In this document: positions 38,577 through 49,953 of the stretch, piece after piece
How positions within the stretch are numbered: the stretch's first letter is position 1
Layout: every line of letters begins with the position of its first letter
Assembly (NCBI GenBank): GCA_963277665.1
Contig: OY728136.1
Span: 1,978,292,576-1,978,356,575, forward strand
Length of the DNA stretch: 64,000 nt
Source: Viscum album
Lineage: Eukaryota; Streptophyta; Magnoliopsida; Santalales; Viscaceae
Direction: 5' to 3'
Notes under the pieces: generated by a model
Seen by the model: the letters and a program-made list of their open reading frames with translations, nothing else
Databases searched by the model: none
What the model was told of the DNA's origin: nothing
Translations under genes and position numbers: made by a program

Positions 38577-38981
38577 TTGAAGGTATCTCCATGGAAGGGT
38601 GTTATACGTTTTAGTAAGAATGGAAAATTAAGTCCCCGGTACATCGGACCTTTTGAAATTCTAGAACGAATTGGATCTGTAGCTTACTGTTTGGAAATGC
38701 CGCCAAGTCTCCCCAAAGTTCACGATGTATTCCACGTATCATTGTTGAGAAAATACATGCCTGACCCAATGCATGTACTCACCTATGAGGAATTAGAACA
38801 AGAACCCAATCTGTCTTATTGCGAAGAGCCTGTCAAGGTTCTTGATACAAGAGAACAAGTGTTGAGAAACCAGACGACTCATCTGGTAAAAGTTATATGG
38901 ATAAACTATAAGATGGAAGAGGCAACGTGGGAACCTGAGGAACTTATGATGAAGAACTACACGATTCTTTTTATGCAGTAA
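38577..38981 (+). pseudogene. Element B integrase C-terminus with chromodomain
   Basis: 134 open codons. First the GPY/F module ([20 protein letters not shown], residues about 19-38) and [13 protein letters not shown], then a chromodomain at about residues 85-125 ([19 protein letters not shown], then [15 protein letters not shown]). Chromodomains of this group bind histone marks and steer integration to heterochromatin. The stop lies 45 bp before the 3' LTR, so B has almost no 3' UTR. The fragment is in frame with the rest of pol but cut off by a stop at 38556. Its presence is the main reason for calling B a chromovirus. Confidence 0.88.
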
Positions 38982-39011
38982 TATTCTAGAAATTTTGAGG
39001 ACGAAATTATT

Positions 39012-39026
39012 TGAATGAGGGGAGAA
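39012..39026 (+). other. Polypurine tract of B
   Basis: TGAATGAGGGGAGAA directly before the 3' LTR TGTAACACC. Confidence 0.8.
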
Positions 39027-40543
39027 TGTAACACCCCAAGCTTCCACAGTACGCTTCTCTTTGAATAATACAATATCGTGTGTTGTACGCAACTTCGAGT
39101 TCTAACACACCAGAACCAATCAAACTAGCCATTATGAATTGTAATACCCACTTTTTTAAAATTTTATAAATTTTATCTTTCAAAATGGACCTCATTTTTG
39201 GATTTGGAATATCGAAATTATCTTAGGGTGAATTTTTGGTATTTTTATGAAAACTTTCAATTTTTGATGAATAGTGAAAAACACTGAGTTATAGTTTAAA
39301 ACCGAATTTTTATTTAAATTTTTATTTAATTTATTTAAATTTATTTTAGGTCAAAATAGATACATAATACCTATATAAGTTCAATGTAATTAATTGGAGT
39401 CAGTTTTTAATAATTTTAGATATATAAAAATTTTATTGAACTTACAGTCTTTTACCCACCTCCTTGGAGCATTTGCAAATTTACATAAAACTTAAATTTA
39501 CCACTTCTATGAGTGGAATTTTAAAAATCCAAGAGACACAGCTGATTTCAGTAAGTAAAACATGGTTCAATAAGATGAAAATAATTTTTGGTGAATAATA
39601 ACTTTCTACTTTTATTTACCAAGGTTAAAAGTAAATAGGGTAATTAAGGGTAAAAATGATATTATTATTACCCTAACACATGTCCTAATTCTATTGTATA
39701 AGTATAATTAGACAAAAAAAAACCTTAGGAATAAAATATGAACCTCTTTGATCCACTTGGATTAGATTAGGACATTTATTATTATTTAATTCAAAGAAGA
39801 GTTAAAGGAGTTAAAATCAAAGTTTAATAACTAAAACATTTTAATATAGTTTTAAACATAAGATAAATTTGACTATAAATATTCATTATAAATATAAACA
39901 AATTTCCTACATAATAGTATTTTATTTATATTTTTAAGACATTAAATAATTTAATTTATTTATGACATAATGATGATGCAGTAATTACCACATTAATGAA
40001 ATATTAAAATAATTGATATTATAAATATCCAAATAAATGAAATTTGAGACTTTTTATGAATTCCACTAATTTCAAGGTTAATATGACATATTAGGGTTGG
40101 TTAAATGAATTTTTTTCAAAGTAATAATGCTATTATGAATTTAGAAAAAACCAAATACCAAGTAATGTCAAAATTGACATAAAAGAGTTTTTAAAAAAAA
40201 TATTATCTTATTAATTAATATTATATTTCTAAAAATCTAAGGTTCATCAAAATAACTTGTATAATGATAGGTGTATCATTAATGAACCACATGGGGTTCT
40301 CTTGGAAGTATATAGTAGGTTTATTAATAATATAATATAAAAATACAAAGAGACATGGTAAATGTCAAACTATTTAACTAAGAGTTAAATCTAAAAGATA
40401 AGGTTAATATAGTGACCCAAACCTGTATAAAACCTATTAGTTGAGTGTTTTTCAACCCATACCCACCTTATCCTTTAAATAATTATTTTGAGCCATTATA
40501 AAATAATATTTCTGGCTTTTCCTATGGTGCCCCTCACCCCTCT

Positions 40544-40550
40544 TATAAAA
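40544..40550 (+). promoter_or_regulatory. TATA box, B 3' LTR
   Basis: Same TCTTATAAAAGGGCAC context as in the 5' LTR; could drive read-out into E sequence if active. Confidence 0.6.
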
Positions 40551-40721
40551 GGGCACTCCCCATCCTCTCTAATTCACACCTTAAAAACCATTTGGATCAG
40601 CCAAAACCTGCCCAAATAACTTCTAAACTATCCTCCCTTCATCCTAGAGGCCTTAATTTAGTCATAAATACATCCTATGGATCCATTTTGATCAAATCAG
40701 AAGAAAGAACCCGAAGAAGAG

Positions 40722-42497
40722 GTAAATATTTCATCACCTCTTTCAAGTTCTTTTCTTCTTCCACTTCCTCTTTATTGGTTGTTTCCATTATAAAATAATA
40801 AATCCTGTATATTATATATACTATGATGTTATTATAAATATGCTACAACCATATTCATTATTCTATCCATCCTTTTAATGACATGTCACCGTACGTGCGT
40901 ACGTACGGCTTATCGTCTCTACGTCGTGGTGTAATTGTGATTCAATACATTATTATTTGGATGGATATAATAATGATGTGTAATTGATGTAAATAATAAA
41001 TATAACATGATAATGATTCTTTATATATGATATAACATCCAATTATATATTTATTTAATATAAAAAGAATGATATTGTCGCTCGTGCATACGTACGGATT
41101 ACCGTCTCCACGAATGCGATGAGATTCATTCCCCACCATATCCAATCAAGACTAATTTTCATTTGATGATTAAAAATAATGTTTAAGGACTTAATATAAT
41201 TCTAAATATGAATAAGATACATCCTATTCATAACAAACATTACTTCTCTAACAAAGCATATAAAGGAAAACAAATCAGTTAACACCCGAAACGACGATAA
41301 TACTAAGGCATTATTGACAAAGCAATGTTAAAAGATCATATATGATGTCATAATAATGTATATTATTCTTTTATAATTTAATAACAATTATTTAACCATT
41401 ATACAGGAGGTTAACCTACCCTCTAACAAGGAAAAGTAAAAGTTAAGGGTTAATTCTACAATCTCTTCATTATCCGAGTTTGTTTATACGTAATTTTCTA
41501 GTGGGACCTCTTTATCATCCACATCCATGTTTCTTAAAAATGTATATCAAAACATTATCACTATTTACTAGAATATGGGTTAAAGTAATTTATACCCTTT
41601 CTTAACTTTTATAAGATGTTTATAAAGGAATCTTTTTGTCGTTTTCCAAACAAGGTACTTTATGACTTTTTAGACAGAATTAAGGTAAGAATATTTTTTA
41701 ACTTATACAGTGGTTGGGGATATTTTCCGCCATTATAACATCATCAAAGCTTCCCTTAAAATATTATAATAATATTTTCAAAATAAATGTCTTCTTTATA
41801 ATTATATGAATTATAAATGATTTTAAAATAAGAAGAGATATTTCTCTAAAAAAAGGTTTTGATTTCATCTTTGTCAACATCCTTTGATGGATTTTAAACT
41901 TGTTGAAGTTAATTTATTATGATAAAAATCTTCCATTTTGTATTGAAGGTTTTGTGATATGTTTGACTGTGGATGTGTTATTTTTATACCATTCATGGTT
42001 TATGGATAAAGTATTGACATTTCACATGCTAGTTTTAATACAAATGTTTATGTTATATTTAAACCTTTTCATATGAGGAATGCATTGGACTTAGTAAGTG
42101 ATAGGTAGATCCCGCAATAGCTCCTCGATGCATCGGTAGGTATCATGAGACAAACTAGTGTCCTAGAACAAGGCCTTGAAAAAATATTATTTGTAGTCTT
42201 GGCACAAGGCCTTGACTATGTGGTTATGAAAGTCTGGCATTATGCATTCCATCATTATGAAAGTGGATATTCATATTGCATGTGGTTATTCAACAAGTAG
42301 AATATCCATGTGAGTAAGTAAATGGGATTATTTTGATTTATATTTTCTATATTATGATTAAGTTTATGTTAAAAAGGCTTCTGTTTTAGTTCTATACATC
42401 GCCTTAAATGTTTATGCTTATTTATGAAGGTCTCTGCTATATTTTTATCCTTAATGAGAATCTGAACTCACCCCTTTATATGTTTTATTTTTCCCAG
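40722..42497 (+). other. Predicted intron inside B 3' LTR
   Basis: Copy of the donor/acceptor pair at 31997-33772: AAGAG|GTAAATATT and TTTTTCCCAG, 1776 bp apart in both LTRs. Confidence 0.4.
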
Positions 42498-42735
42498 TAT
42501 GCGAAGAAGTATATTATAACTGACCTGTAGGGATAGTCTATGGGATATCAATGTTTTCCATGGAAACAATGTTGTAGTAGTTTTCTATTTTATGATGTAA
42601 TGTAAACCTTATCAATGTATCTAGTACTTACAAGGCCACTAAACTAATCGGTCTTTCGAGACTTTATCTTTTGTGATCATGCCAATGATACATAATAATG
42701 CACCGACTCTAGGATTCTGGGGTCAGGTCATTACA

Positions 42736-42740
42736 ATTAC
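42736..42740. other. Target site duplication of B, right
   Basis: ATTAC, identical to 30271-30275. Confidence 0.9.
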
Positions 42741-43863
42741 TCTATCCAATTGGGTATAGTTCATAACTAAGGATGATATATATGTCAATCCTTGACATTC
42801 ATGCACCTCTAGATGCATCTTATAGAACAACACCATAATCTACCACTCACTACTAGACTTTTTCACTGCTTGTATCTGAGTAGTCCTTCTCAGTGCATTG
42901 GCCACTGCATTGCCTTTACCAGGCATGTAGTCAAGCTTAATGTCAAAATACTGAAGGTACTCAACCCTCCTTCACTGCCTCATATAAAAATCACACTAAG
43001 TAAATATATACTTGAGGTTTTTTGGTCTATGTAGACTAAAAAATGCTCTCCTATTAAATAGTGTCAACAATAACATAAAGCATAAACAACTACAACTATC
43101 TCAAAATCATGTGTTGTGTAATTCCTCTCTTGTATCTTCAACTGTTGAGACCCATACTCCATGAATCTATCCCCCTACATCAACACTACTCCAAGAAAAA
43201 TACCTGATGCATCACAATACACAGTATAACTCCTACCTTGCTCTGGAAGTATCAAGACTGGTGTTGATGTAAACCTTCCTTTCAGCTTCTAAAAGTCTAT
43301 CTCACAAGAATCTGACCAAACAAACTTCACACCCATCTTAGTCAAGACTATCATCAGTACTGATAAGAATGAGATGTCCTATAGAAAACACCTTTAGTAA
43401 CACACTATACCCAATACAATTTGTATGTCAAAAACATTCTTGGGCTGCTCATAGGAAACTAAAGCACTCACCTTCTCTAGGTCGACTGATACTCTAGTCT
43501 TTGAGATGATGTGACCCAGTAAGCGAATCTGATCCATCCAAAAGTAAAGCTTTTTGAGATTATCATATAACTGATACTCCCTCAATGTATTAAAAATGAA
43601 ATCAATATGGTTGTCATGGTCATTTCAGTTGTGAGAATACACCAAGATATCATACATGAAAACAGCCACGAAAGAATCCAATTAAGGATGGAACACTGGG
43701 TTCATTAGTTCCATGAAAATTTTTAGTGTGTTTGTGAGATAGAACTACATAACCAGATACTAATATTGACCATAACTACTACGAAAGGATGTATAAGATA
43801 TGTTTGTAGGTCAAAAAATAGACTAGGTGATATCCTGACCTCAAGTTGATTTTTTAGAACACT
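42741..43863 (-). pseudogene. Element E reverse transcriptase (part) and RNase H
   Basis: Continues E pol from the C junction to the B junction, read on the minus strand. KINLRSGYHL starts just inside 43863. VFMYDILVYS (about 43640) is the catalytic box with the first Asp changed to Tyr. Next come LREYQLYDNLKKLYFW and LGHIISKTRVSVDLEKVSAL (43394-43585, open), then GVKFVWSDSCE. RNase H has YCDASGIFLGVVLM near 43210, THDFEIVVVVYALC and YMPGKGNAVANALRR near 42930. Stops and frame changes are frequent. The sequence ends where integrase should begin, and the integrase is found at 30275 on the far side of B. Confidence 0.85.
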
Positions 43864-43868
43864 CGGGC
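43864..43868. other. Target site duplication of C, left
   Basis: CGGGC, repeated exactly at 56081-56085. Confidence 0.9.
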
Positions 43869-44070
43869 TGTAGAGACCCGAAGCTTATCGTACATTGACA
43901 TTACATTACATTTGCGGAATACTTAGTACATAACAAAAACACACACACAAGGATCGTAATAGTTTAGTGTCTTTGGAAACTCGGAACGTAATCTTCTAAT
44001 CGTGGTGAAAGATCTTCAATATCTCCCATAAAGATCTTCCTTTTTTTTACCTAAAACTTTTCTTTATATC

Positions 44071-46059
44071 CTGGGGAAAAGAAAACATAAAAGGGTGAGC
44101 TCAAATGCTCAGTAAGGGTATACAAAAGAAAAATCAATAACATCATATTCATAAGAACATAACTTTTGGAAATCGTAACCTGCAAAAGAGAGCATAATTT
44201 CATAACATGGGATAAATCATAGTAGTGAAATGAAATCCCAATAATCATAACATAAAACATGAAACTTTGTGGCATACACACATAATCATAGAGAATCATT
44301 TCTTGTTAGTCAAGACTCATTTCCAAGACTATCTTAGTGGACAAAGTCCCTTTCTGAATCGAGTAACCCTCGTTTCAGTCCTGTTTCACTGAACCGGTAT
44401 AACCTACCGTTCCAGCCATGTCTATCTCATGAGATATAAAATATTTACCCAATTAATTGGACGGAGATATAGGTCCCACCCATCTCATAATGAATCCTTT
44501 CTTATGTGTGCCACATAATCATAAACCATACATCATAGCGTAACCCATGTAATAAAAATGGGATTATTAAACAACATGACATCATAAAACAATTCATATA
44601 AGATAAAGGAATTCATAAAAATATTTCCATCACAACATAATCAAATCCATGTAATAATAGGGATAAAAACAGAACCCTTTTATTATCTTAGATGGAAAAT
44701 AATTTTGATAAAATACTTGAACTCCATTCTTGAGGAAAATATCCTTTCTATTTCAAAAACATTTTTCCTTTCATAACATGTCATATGACTTTAAAACAAA
44801 AGAAGATGATTAAAAATAAACTTGAAAACTTGTAAAGGAAGCTTCTTGGAAATAATGTTTTAAAAATCCATTCATGCCGTATAAGTTAAAAAAAACATTC
44901 TTCGTACTTTTGTCAGAAAATTCAAAAAAAGTACCTCGTACGAAAAACGACAAAAGATTCTTTTCATATATTTTACTAAAAACTCACAGAAGGGTAAAAT
45001 AGGATTTAAAAAATTGTAGGTGAATGGAAATAATATTACATATTGAGAAAACATGGATGTGGATGATAAAATACACCCCAGTAAATACTTACGAATAAAC
45101 AATCTCAGATAAAAATGAGATTGTGATATTTCCCTTACCTTAGGTCCGATTTGCTTTGTACGTGTCCGAAGATCCTGTATAATGGTTTAAATAATGTTAT
45201 TGAATTATTAAAGAATCATATTCATTGTTATGATATCATATATGGTTCACTTATGACTTTATATTACCCGTTCTTTTGTAAATTCCATGTTAAAGAGCGT
45301 TTTGGGTAAAATTGTTTCATTTGTCGTCTGTGTTTTGACTTGTAATTATTTATATGATTACTTAGATAATGTTTACTTAATTACAGAACATAAAACATGA
45401 TTTATATATATATATATTCAGGATATACATATATATAATAAATCATTAAAGGGAAAGAAATACACCGTTCATGGAGACGGTAGTCCGTACGTACGCATGA
45501 ACACTGTTTTCGTTTCCTTATTGAATTGAATGGAATTAAGTAGATGACATACATATAAATATATAAATAAATCCAGTATCATTATTATGTCATATATTTC
45601 ATTAGTACATATTATATATACTTTATAATCATTCATGAATGGTTAATCATTGAGAATGAATCTCATCGCGTCGTGGAGACGGTAGTCCGTACGTACGCAC
45701 GAGCAATGATATCGTTCCCATGGTCATGAAATTGTGTTTAAGTGTATGTATACTATTTCAGTATCAATATAACTCTATAATAATTATATATAGTTACTAA
45801 TTACACCATTATACTCATCCTTTTCATGTGATGGTGGAAAATAGATTACACCACGGCATGGAGACGGTATTCCGTACGTACGCACGCGCGGTGATTTCTT
45901 TTTCCGTAGGATGGATAGATGGTGAAATAGGGTTGTTTCATACTTATAATAACATATCAGTATATGAGTGATACTGATGTTATTACTTCATAATGAAACA
46001 ACTTAAGAAGAAGAAGTGGAAGAAGAAATAAAGATGAAAGAATTGGTAACGGTAATTAC
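44071..46059 (-). other. Predicted intron inside C left LTR
   Basis: Minus-strand donor AAGAAGAG|GTAATTACC at 46059, branch-like CTTACTGAG, pyrimidine tract, and acceptor TTTTCCCCAG ending at 44071; 1989 bp. Equivalent by position and sequence to the pair in B. Confidence 0.45.
45470..45900 (-). repeat. GTACGTACG block triplet, C left LTR
   Basis: GTACGTACG at 45487, 45689 and 45874 (spacings 202 and 185), each with GGAGACGGTAGTCC or GGAGACGGTATTCC on the plus strand beside it. The middle block, in the element's own sense, shares over 40 bp with the second block of B. Confidence 0.85.
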
Positions 46060-46229
46060 CTCTTCTTTGAAGCGCCTCTTTGAGACCTCCTCTTAGGGCA
46101 CTAAAATTGGTCTTTGAGGAAGACCAGAACCTCTAGGATGTTTCTAGGGAAGTGGAGAAGAGACTTTTGCAGGGTTTGGCCTATCTTGAGTGCTCAAATT
46201 GGTGTGAGGAGGAGGGGGAGGAGGTGCCC

Positions 46230-46236
46230 TTTTATA
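46230..46236 (-). promoter_or_regulatory. TATA box, C left LTR
   Basis: Minus-strand TCCCTTATAAAAGGGCACC. The leader from here to the donor is about 170 nt, as in B. Confidence 0.65.
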
Positions 46237-48270
46237 AGGGAGGAGAGGGGAACCTTTGGAATTCTTAAAAATATTAATTTATAATAAATCTAACCCCACT
46301 TAAAAACCTCCAAAAATGACTCATATTCAAAGATTAGATGATATAGGGTTGTAATCTCATCAACCAATCAAATTTAGACATGTTTGGATCTTATTTTAAA
46401 CCTTATCATTTTGATTTATCCTTATTTAATCTATTTAAGTTTATTTGTGGTAATAAAATTCTAAATTTTAAATTATAACAAATAATTACTTATTTGTTGT
46501 GATTTTTCCATAATTGTTTAATTTATAACATTATAGACCATATAAATATAAATTTATAATTTTTAAATATTTTTGTGATTTTTAAACAATTTTATAATAT
46601 GTTATTTTTGTAAAATAACAATAGTGTCAATTTTGACACTATTCATTTATTTGAATTTAAATAAAATATATACAGAAGATATGTTCGAAATAAAAGCTTT
46701 AATATATTAATAAAAGGTCATATGTTTCTATAAAATTAGTTTATCACATTAAATAGTTCATATAAGATTTATTTTATTATTTTTAAAACCATTTATTTGG
46801 TTTATCTCTTAATAAAATAATTACTACATCATTTTTGTATAATTATTTAATATACTTATTTGTTGTATAAAAATTTAAAATAAAATCCTATGATGAAGAT
46901 AAATATATTAACTTTCACAATAATACTTTTACTCTAATTTATCATCTTAAAATCACAATATTTAAATTGTTATATTTATTAAATTATGAAGGTGACAACT
47001 TTGGAATCATTTAAAATAAAATAATATAAATGTCATAATAGCTTTTATAAGACTCCAAATGGTCAAATATTCTACCATTGGATGATTATAGTTTCCATTT
47101 ACATGACCAATAAGTTTTGGTCAGGGTTTTGTGCCTTTTATGGTCACTATTAGTTTAATAAAAACTATATTCTTGATTTTTCACTAGATAAATAATTTCT
47201 GCATCACTATTGTGTCACAATTAATGATAATTATTTAATCCAAAAAAATTCTAAATAAATTCTCATGATTTAGATAATTTTGTTAGCTTTCTGTAGACTA
47301 TTCATGTTCGAAATTTTATGATGTTTATCACTAATTTAAAATTATTATACTTATAAGATTTAAGAGAGTGACATGTTGTCACTTTCTTTGGTTTTAATAA
47401 TAATTAAATTATTTTCATGGTCAAAAGTCCATAAAATGAATCTAATCCGACCCTTAGTTGATATGGGTTTACTTTTAGCCATCAAATAGAATTTTGGTAT
47501 GTGTTAGGGTAATTTTATAATATTATATTTACCCTTAATTACCAGATTTACCTTTAACTATGGTAAATAAAATTTACCGTAGTTACTATTCATAATTCCC
47601 AAAAATAAAAAGTAGCCTATTAACATAATTTGGACCCACTGATTCCAAATATGGAATCCATTTTTTAAAATTCAATACACAGAAGTTGCAGAAATTAAAT
47701 TAAAATTAATCCCGTTGTCGAATAAAAACGGGTTTTTGTTTAAAACATTGCAAAAGATTGAATTGATTTAACCTACAAATTCAAGGTAAAATCAATGCTA
47801 ATGACATTAATTATATTAAATGGTAAAAATATATTCTATTTATACTTTAAAACCATTCAATATTATAATTTAACCACATAAGATATTACAATGAAAAAAG
47901 TTGTTTTTAATTAAAATATAGCATGTTTTTACTATTCATTAAAATGTGAAAGTTACCAAAATAATATGAAAAATTTATCCAAAGTAAATTTTTATTTCTT
48001 GATTCCAAAGAAGAATTTTATTTTGTCAAATTTAACTTATAAACATGTCAAAAACCAGATTTAAAGTGGGTGCGCCATCCAAAGGCGGCAAAACTGCATT
48101 TTTTGAAAAATTCTTATTTTACCCGAAAAATTTATTTTGTTCTTATAACATGTTCTAGAAATGTGTAAGATGAATAATAATGTTATAAAATTCAAAATTT
48201 AGTTAATACTATTCATAACGGCTAGTTCATGACAATATTATAATAATATAACATTGTTTATTAAAACCCG

Positions 48271-48550
48271 GTATTGCGTACAACACACGCTATCGAGGAA
48301 GGTCGCGATTGCGTGTAATGCAAGCCAAGTCAGGGTTGCGTGTTGTGAAAGAATCCTTCGTTGTTTCGTATAACAGAATCCAACCATATTTCATTTATAC
48401 ATTTAATATATATATATATATACTCAATGTTGCGTAGAATAACTATTATCAAAATTGTGTGTAACACGGTCCAAGAATAGTGTTGCATATACTGCAAGCT
48501 AATACGGTGTTGCGTATAGCGCAAGGTAATCTTGGTGTAGAATACAACAA
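48271..48550 (-). promoter_or_regulatory. Near-palindrome cluster in C U3 (left LTR)
   Basis: About nine variants of GTTGCGTATAGCGCAAG, for example at 48273, 48308, 48335, 48429, 48454, 48482 and 48509, mostly 25-30 bp apart, in the first 330 bp of the LTR. A TA microsatellite (48406-48422) interrupts the cluster. Repeated at 55738-56027. Confidence 0.6.
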
Positions 48551-48603
48551 AATAAATTAATGAAATTAAAAGAATAATTTTCATAAAATCTCGGGGTGTT
48601 ACA

Positions 48604-48620
48604 TTCTACCCCCCTTAAAA
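48604..48620 (-). other. Polypurine tract of C
   Basis: Minus-strand TTTTAAGGGGGGTAGAA directly before TGTAACACC of the 3' LTR; uninterrupted G6. Confidence 0.85.
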
Positions 48621-49277
48621 TGAATTTCGCCCTCAAAATTCGTCGGGGTTATAAATGGTTTACTATTTGAAAGTTTCTTTGATAGAAACCCACATCGTAA
48701 AAAGGAATACCAAAACTTATCTTTAAAAAGAAAAGTATGAAACGTAACGGTTACCCAAATAAACTAATCACTGGGTTTCCACATAGGTGAAAATATGGAT
48801 ATGGAAGAGAAATATAACCATCATGTTCTGATGGAGAGTGGTAGAGAACATGGCTATGGAAAAGCCAACAATCACAAATCCATAAATTTGTGACGATCTA
48901 AGGTACCATCCGATTCATCAGGTATAAGATCACTAGGACAACATTTTTGGTTTTCAAGATCATTTCCCTAAAGTTGAAAATTTGAATTAGAATAAATACT
49001 TTCTTTATTTTGGTACAATCTCACTGTTGTTCATGCCATGAACAATTTCCACTTCATCTCTTAAATAAATGAAGTTGAATTTGTTATTTCTGAAGTGTTA
49101 GCAGATCATGTGACAGAATGACGGGTCATTCCATCTGTCTCAAACAAAAGTTTAGCAAAAGTTATTAAATATACATAAGTCATTCTATAGTGGTATTAAT
49201 CATATATGGTTCTTAAAATAGACTTATACATAATATATCATACAACTTAGTATAATAAAACTAGTTTCTACTAAACA
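48621..49277 (-). other. C interior, non-coding 3' part
   Basis: No open frame of note. Next to the polypurine tract is the TTTTGAGGGCGAAATTCATT segment typical of a chromovirus pol end. Bases 48860-48907 match internal segments of A (4122-4203) and A-prime (13054-13134). Confidence 0.6.
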
Positions 49278-49397
49278 GGGACTTCCTGTAGGCCAGTGGT
49301 AGGCGATAAAGGCCAGTCGCACTTCGGTTGTGGGTTCGATTCCCACGGCCTTGTCCGACGCGATGGGCTGTCGCCTATCCTGCAGGTTGTCCTTTTT
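49278..49397 (+). repeat. tRNA-derived SINE-like sequence
   Basis: A GC-richer island of about 120 bp with RNA polymerase III promoter boxes: A-box-like TAGGCCAGTGG (49289-49299) and a perfect B box GGTTCGATTCC (49333-49343), 33 bp between them. The B box sits in a textbook T-arm, stem GTGGG/CCCAC with loop TTCGATT (49330-49346). A TTTTT terminator ends it. The middle is too long and lacks a proper anticodon arm, so it is not a working tRNA gene. CCTGTAGG and TAGGCGA near the start pair with TCGCCTA and CCTGCAGG near the end, closing a long hairpin. Short flanking AAAACTA words (about 49255 and 49398) might be a target duplication but are weak. Confidence 0.6.
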
Positions 49398-49953
49398 CTA
49401 AAACTACATTACTATAACATCCCATAAATAATATCGGAAAAAAAACTTCTATCCTTAAACAATACTCACTTATGTCCAACATAATCCATTTCAATCTTTA
49501 GGCTTATCCATAATACTACAGTCCACTCTCATAACATAGTGAAAACGATTACCAGAGATTTAATACCATCGTTGATCCCCATATATCATAAGATATGTTT
49601 TGTTGGTCACATTCCAAACATTCAAAGGCCTTAATCATGTATTCTCTTGAATAATGAATACCCATTGAACCTTAGTGAAAACATGAATGCAGTTAAAAGT
49701 TAACACTTTCCACATACCAAAATCCTCAAAATTCTATATACTCAAACCATGATATCACTTGGTCCTTATATCAATCATGAGCTCATGAATACTGTTAAAC
49801 ATTTCGTTTTCTCGTTTTCCATTCATTATGCGCATATCATCTTTTTTCCAAAAATATCTCAATCACTTTGAATACCACATTAGACCAATACATAAATATT
49901 CCAATACTCCATGATACAATATTATTTTGGAATCCCATTACATAAACACTTAA
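49398..49953 (-). other. C interior, non-coding stretch after gag
   Basis: Follows gag in the element's sense, where protease and RT would be expected; no DSG, YxDD/FIDD or RNase H motif is visible. Part (about 49640-49695) resembles A around 4760-4820. Confidence 0.55.

Larger units (their letters stand above)
30276..42735 (+). mobile_element. Element B: full-length degenerate chromovirus
   Basis: Plus-strand Ty3/gypsy element of 12460 bp with LTRs 30276-34010 and 39027-42735, an initiator-Met primer site, a polypurine tract, and gag, protease, RT, RNase H, integrase and chromodomain in the usual order. A perfect 5-bp target duplication flanks it inside E's pol gene. LTR copies differ at about 8 of the first 130 positions by eye, so it is younger than E and older than C. 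The coding region has several stops and at least two frameshifts and cannot make a working polyprotein. The chromodomain and long LTRs suggest the Tekay/Del clade. Confidence 0.93.
39027..42735 (+). repeat. 3' LTR of element B
   Basis: 3709 bp, aligning end to end with 30276-34010 and ending GTCATTACA before the ATTAC duplication. Has TATA at 40544-40550, donor at 40722, GTACGTACG-type blocks at 40899 and 41088 (the second now ATACGTACG), and acceptor ending at 42497. Frames 39007-39195, 40592-40798 and 40942-41145 are LTR by-products. Confidence 0.93.
43869..48603 (-). repeat. LTR of element C, left (3') copy
   Basis: 4735 bp, TGTAGAGACCC to GGGTGTTACA on the plus strand. Read on the minus strand: U3 with a near-palindrome cluster (48550-48270), TATA at 46236-46230, leader to a donor at 46059, three GTACGTACG blocks, acceptor at 44071, then R/U5. 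The frames at 44051-44299, 44872-45102 and 48330-48584 recur in the other LTR and are not genes. Confidence 0.95.

Noticed and set aside
38793..39092. 99-codon minus frame over the end of B pol
   Set aside because: Antisense of the chromodomain region and LTR start.
44051..44299. 82-codon minus frame, repeated at 51515-51763
   Set aside because: Lies across the acceptor/R-U5 part of the C LTRs; the duplication is due to the LTR pair and no domain is visible.
44872..45102. 76-codon minus frame, repeated at 52336-52566
   Set aside because: Inside the C LTR; hydrophobic AT-rich composition, no recognisable product.
48330..48584. 84-codon minus frame, and its longer form at 55795-56106
   Set aside because: U3 sequence of the C LTR. 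The longer form only gains residues by running into E RT sequence at the insertion junction and through the TA run.
49278..49397. Functional tRNA gene
   Set aside because: The T-arm is perfect but there is no normal anticodon arm or 7-bp acceptor stem; a SINE-like derivative fits better.
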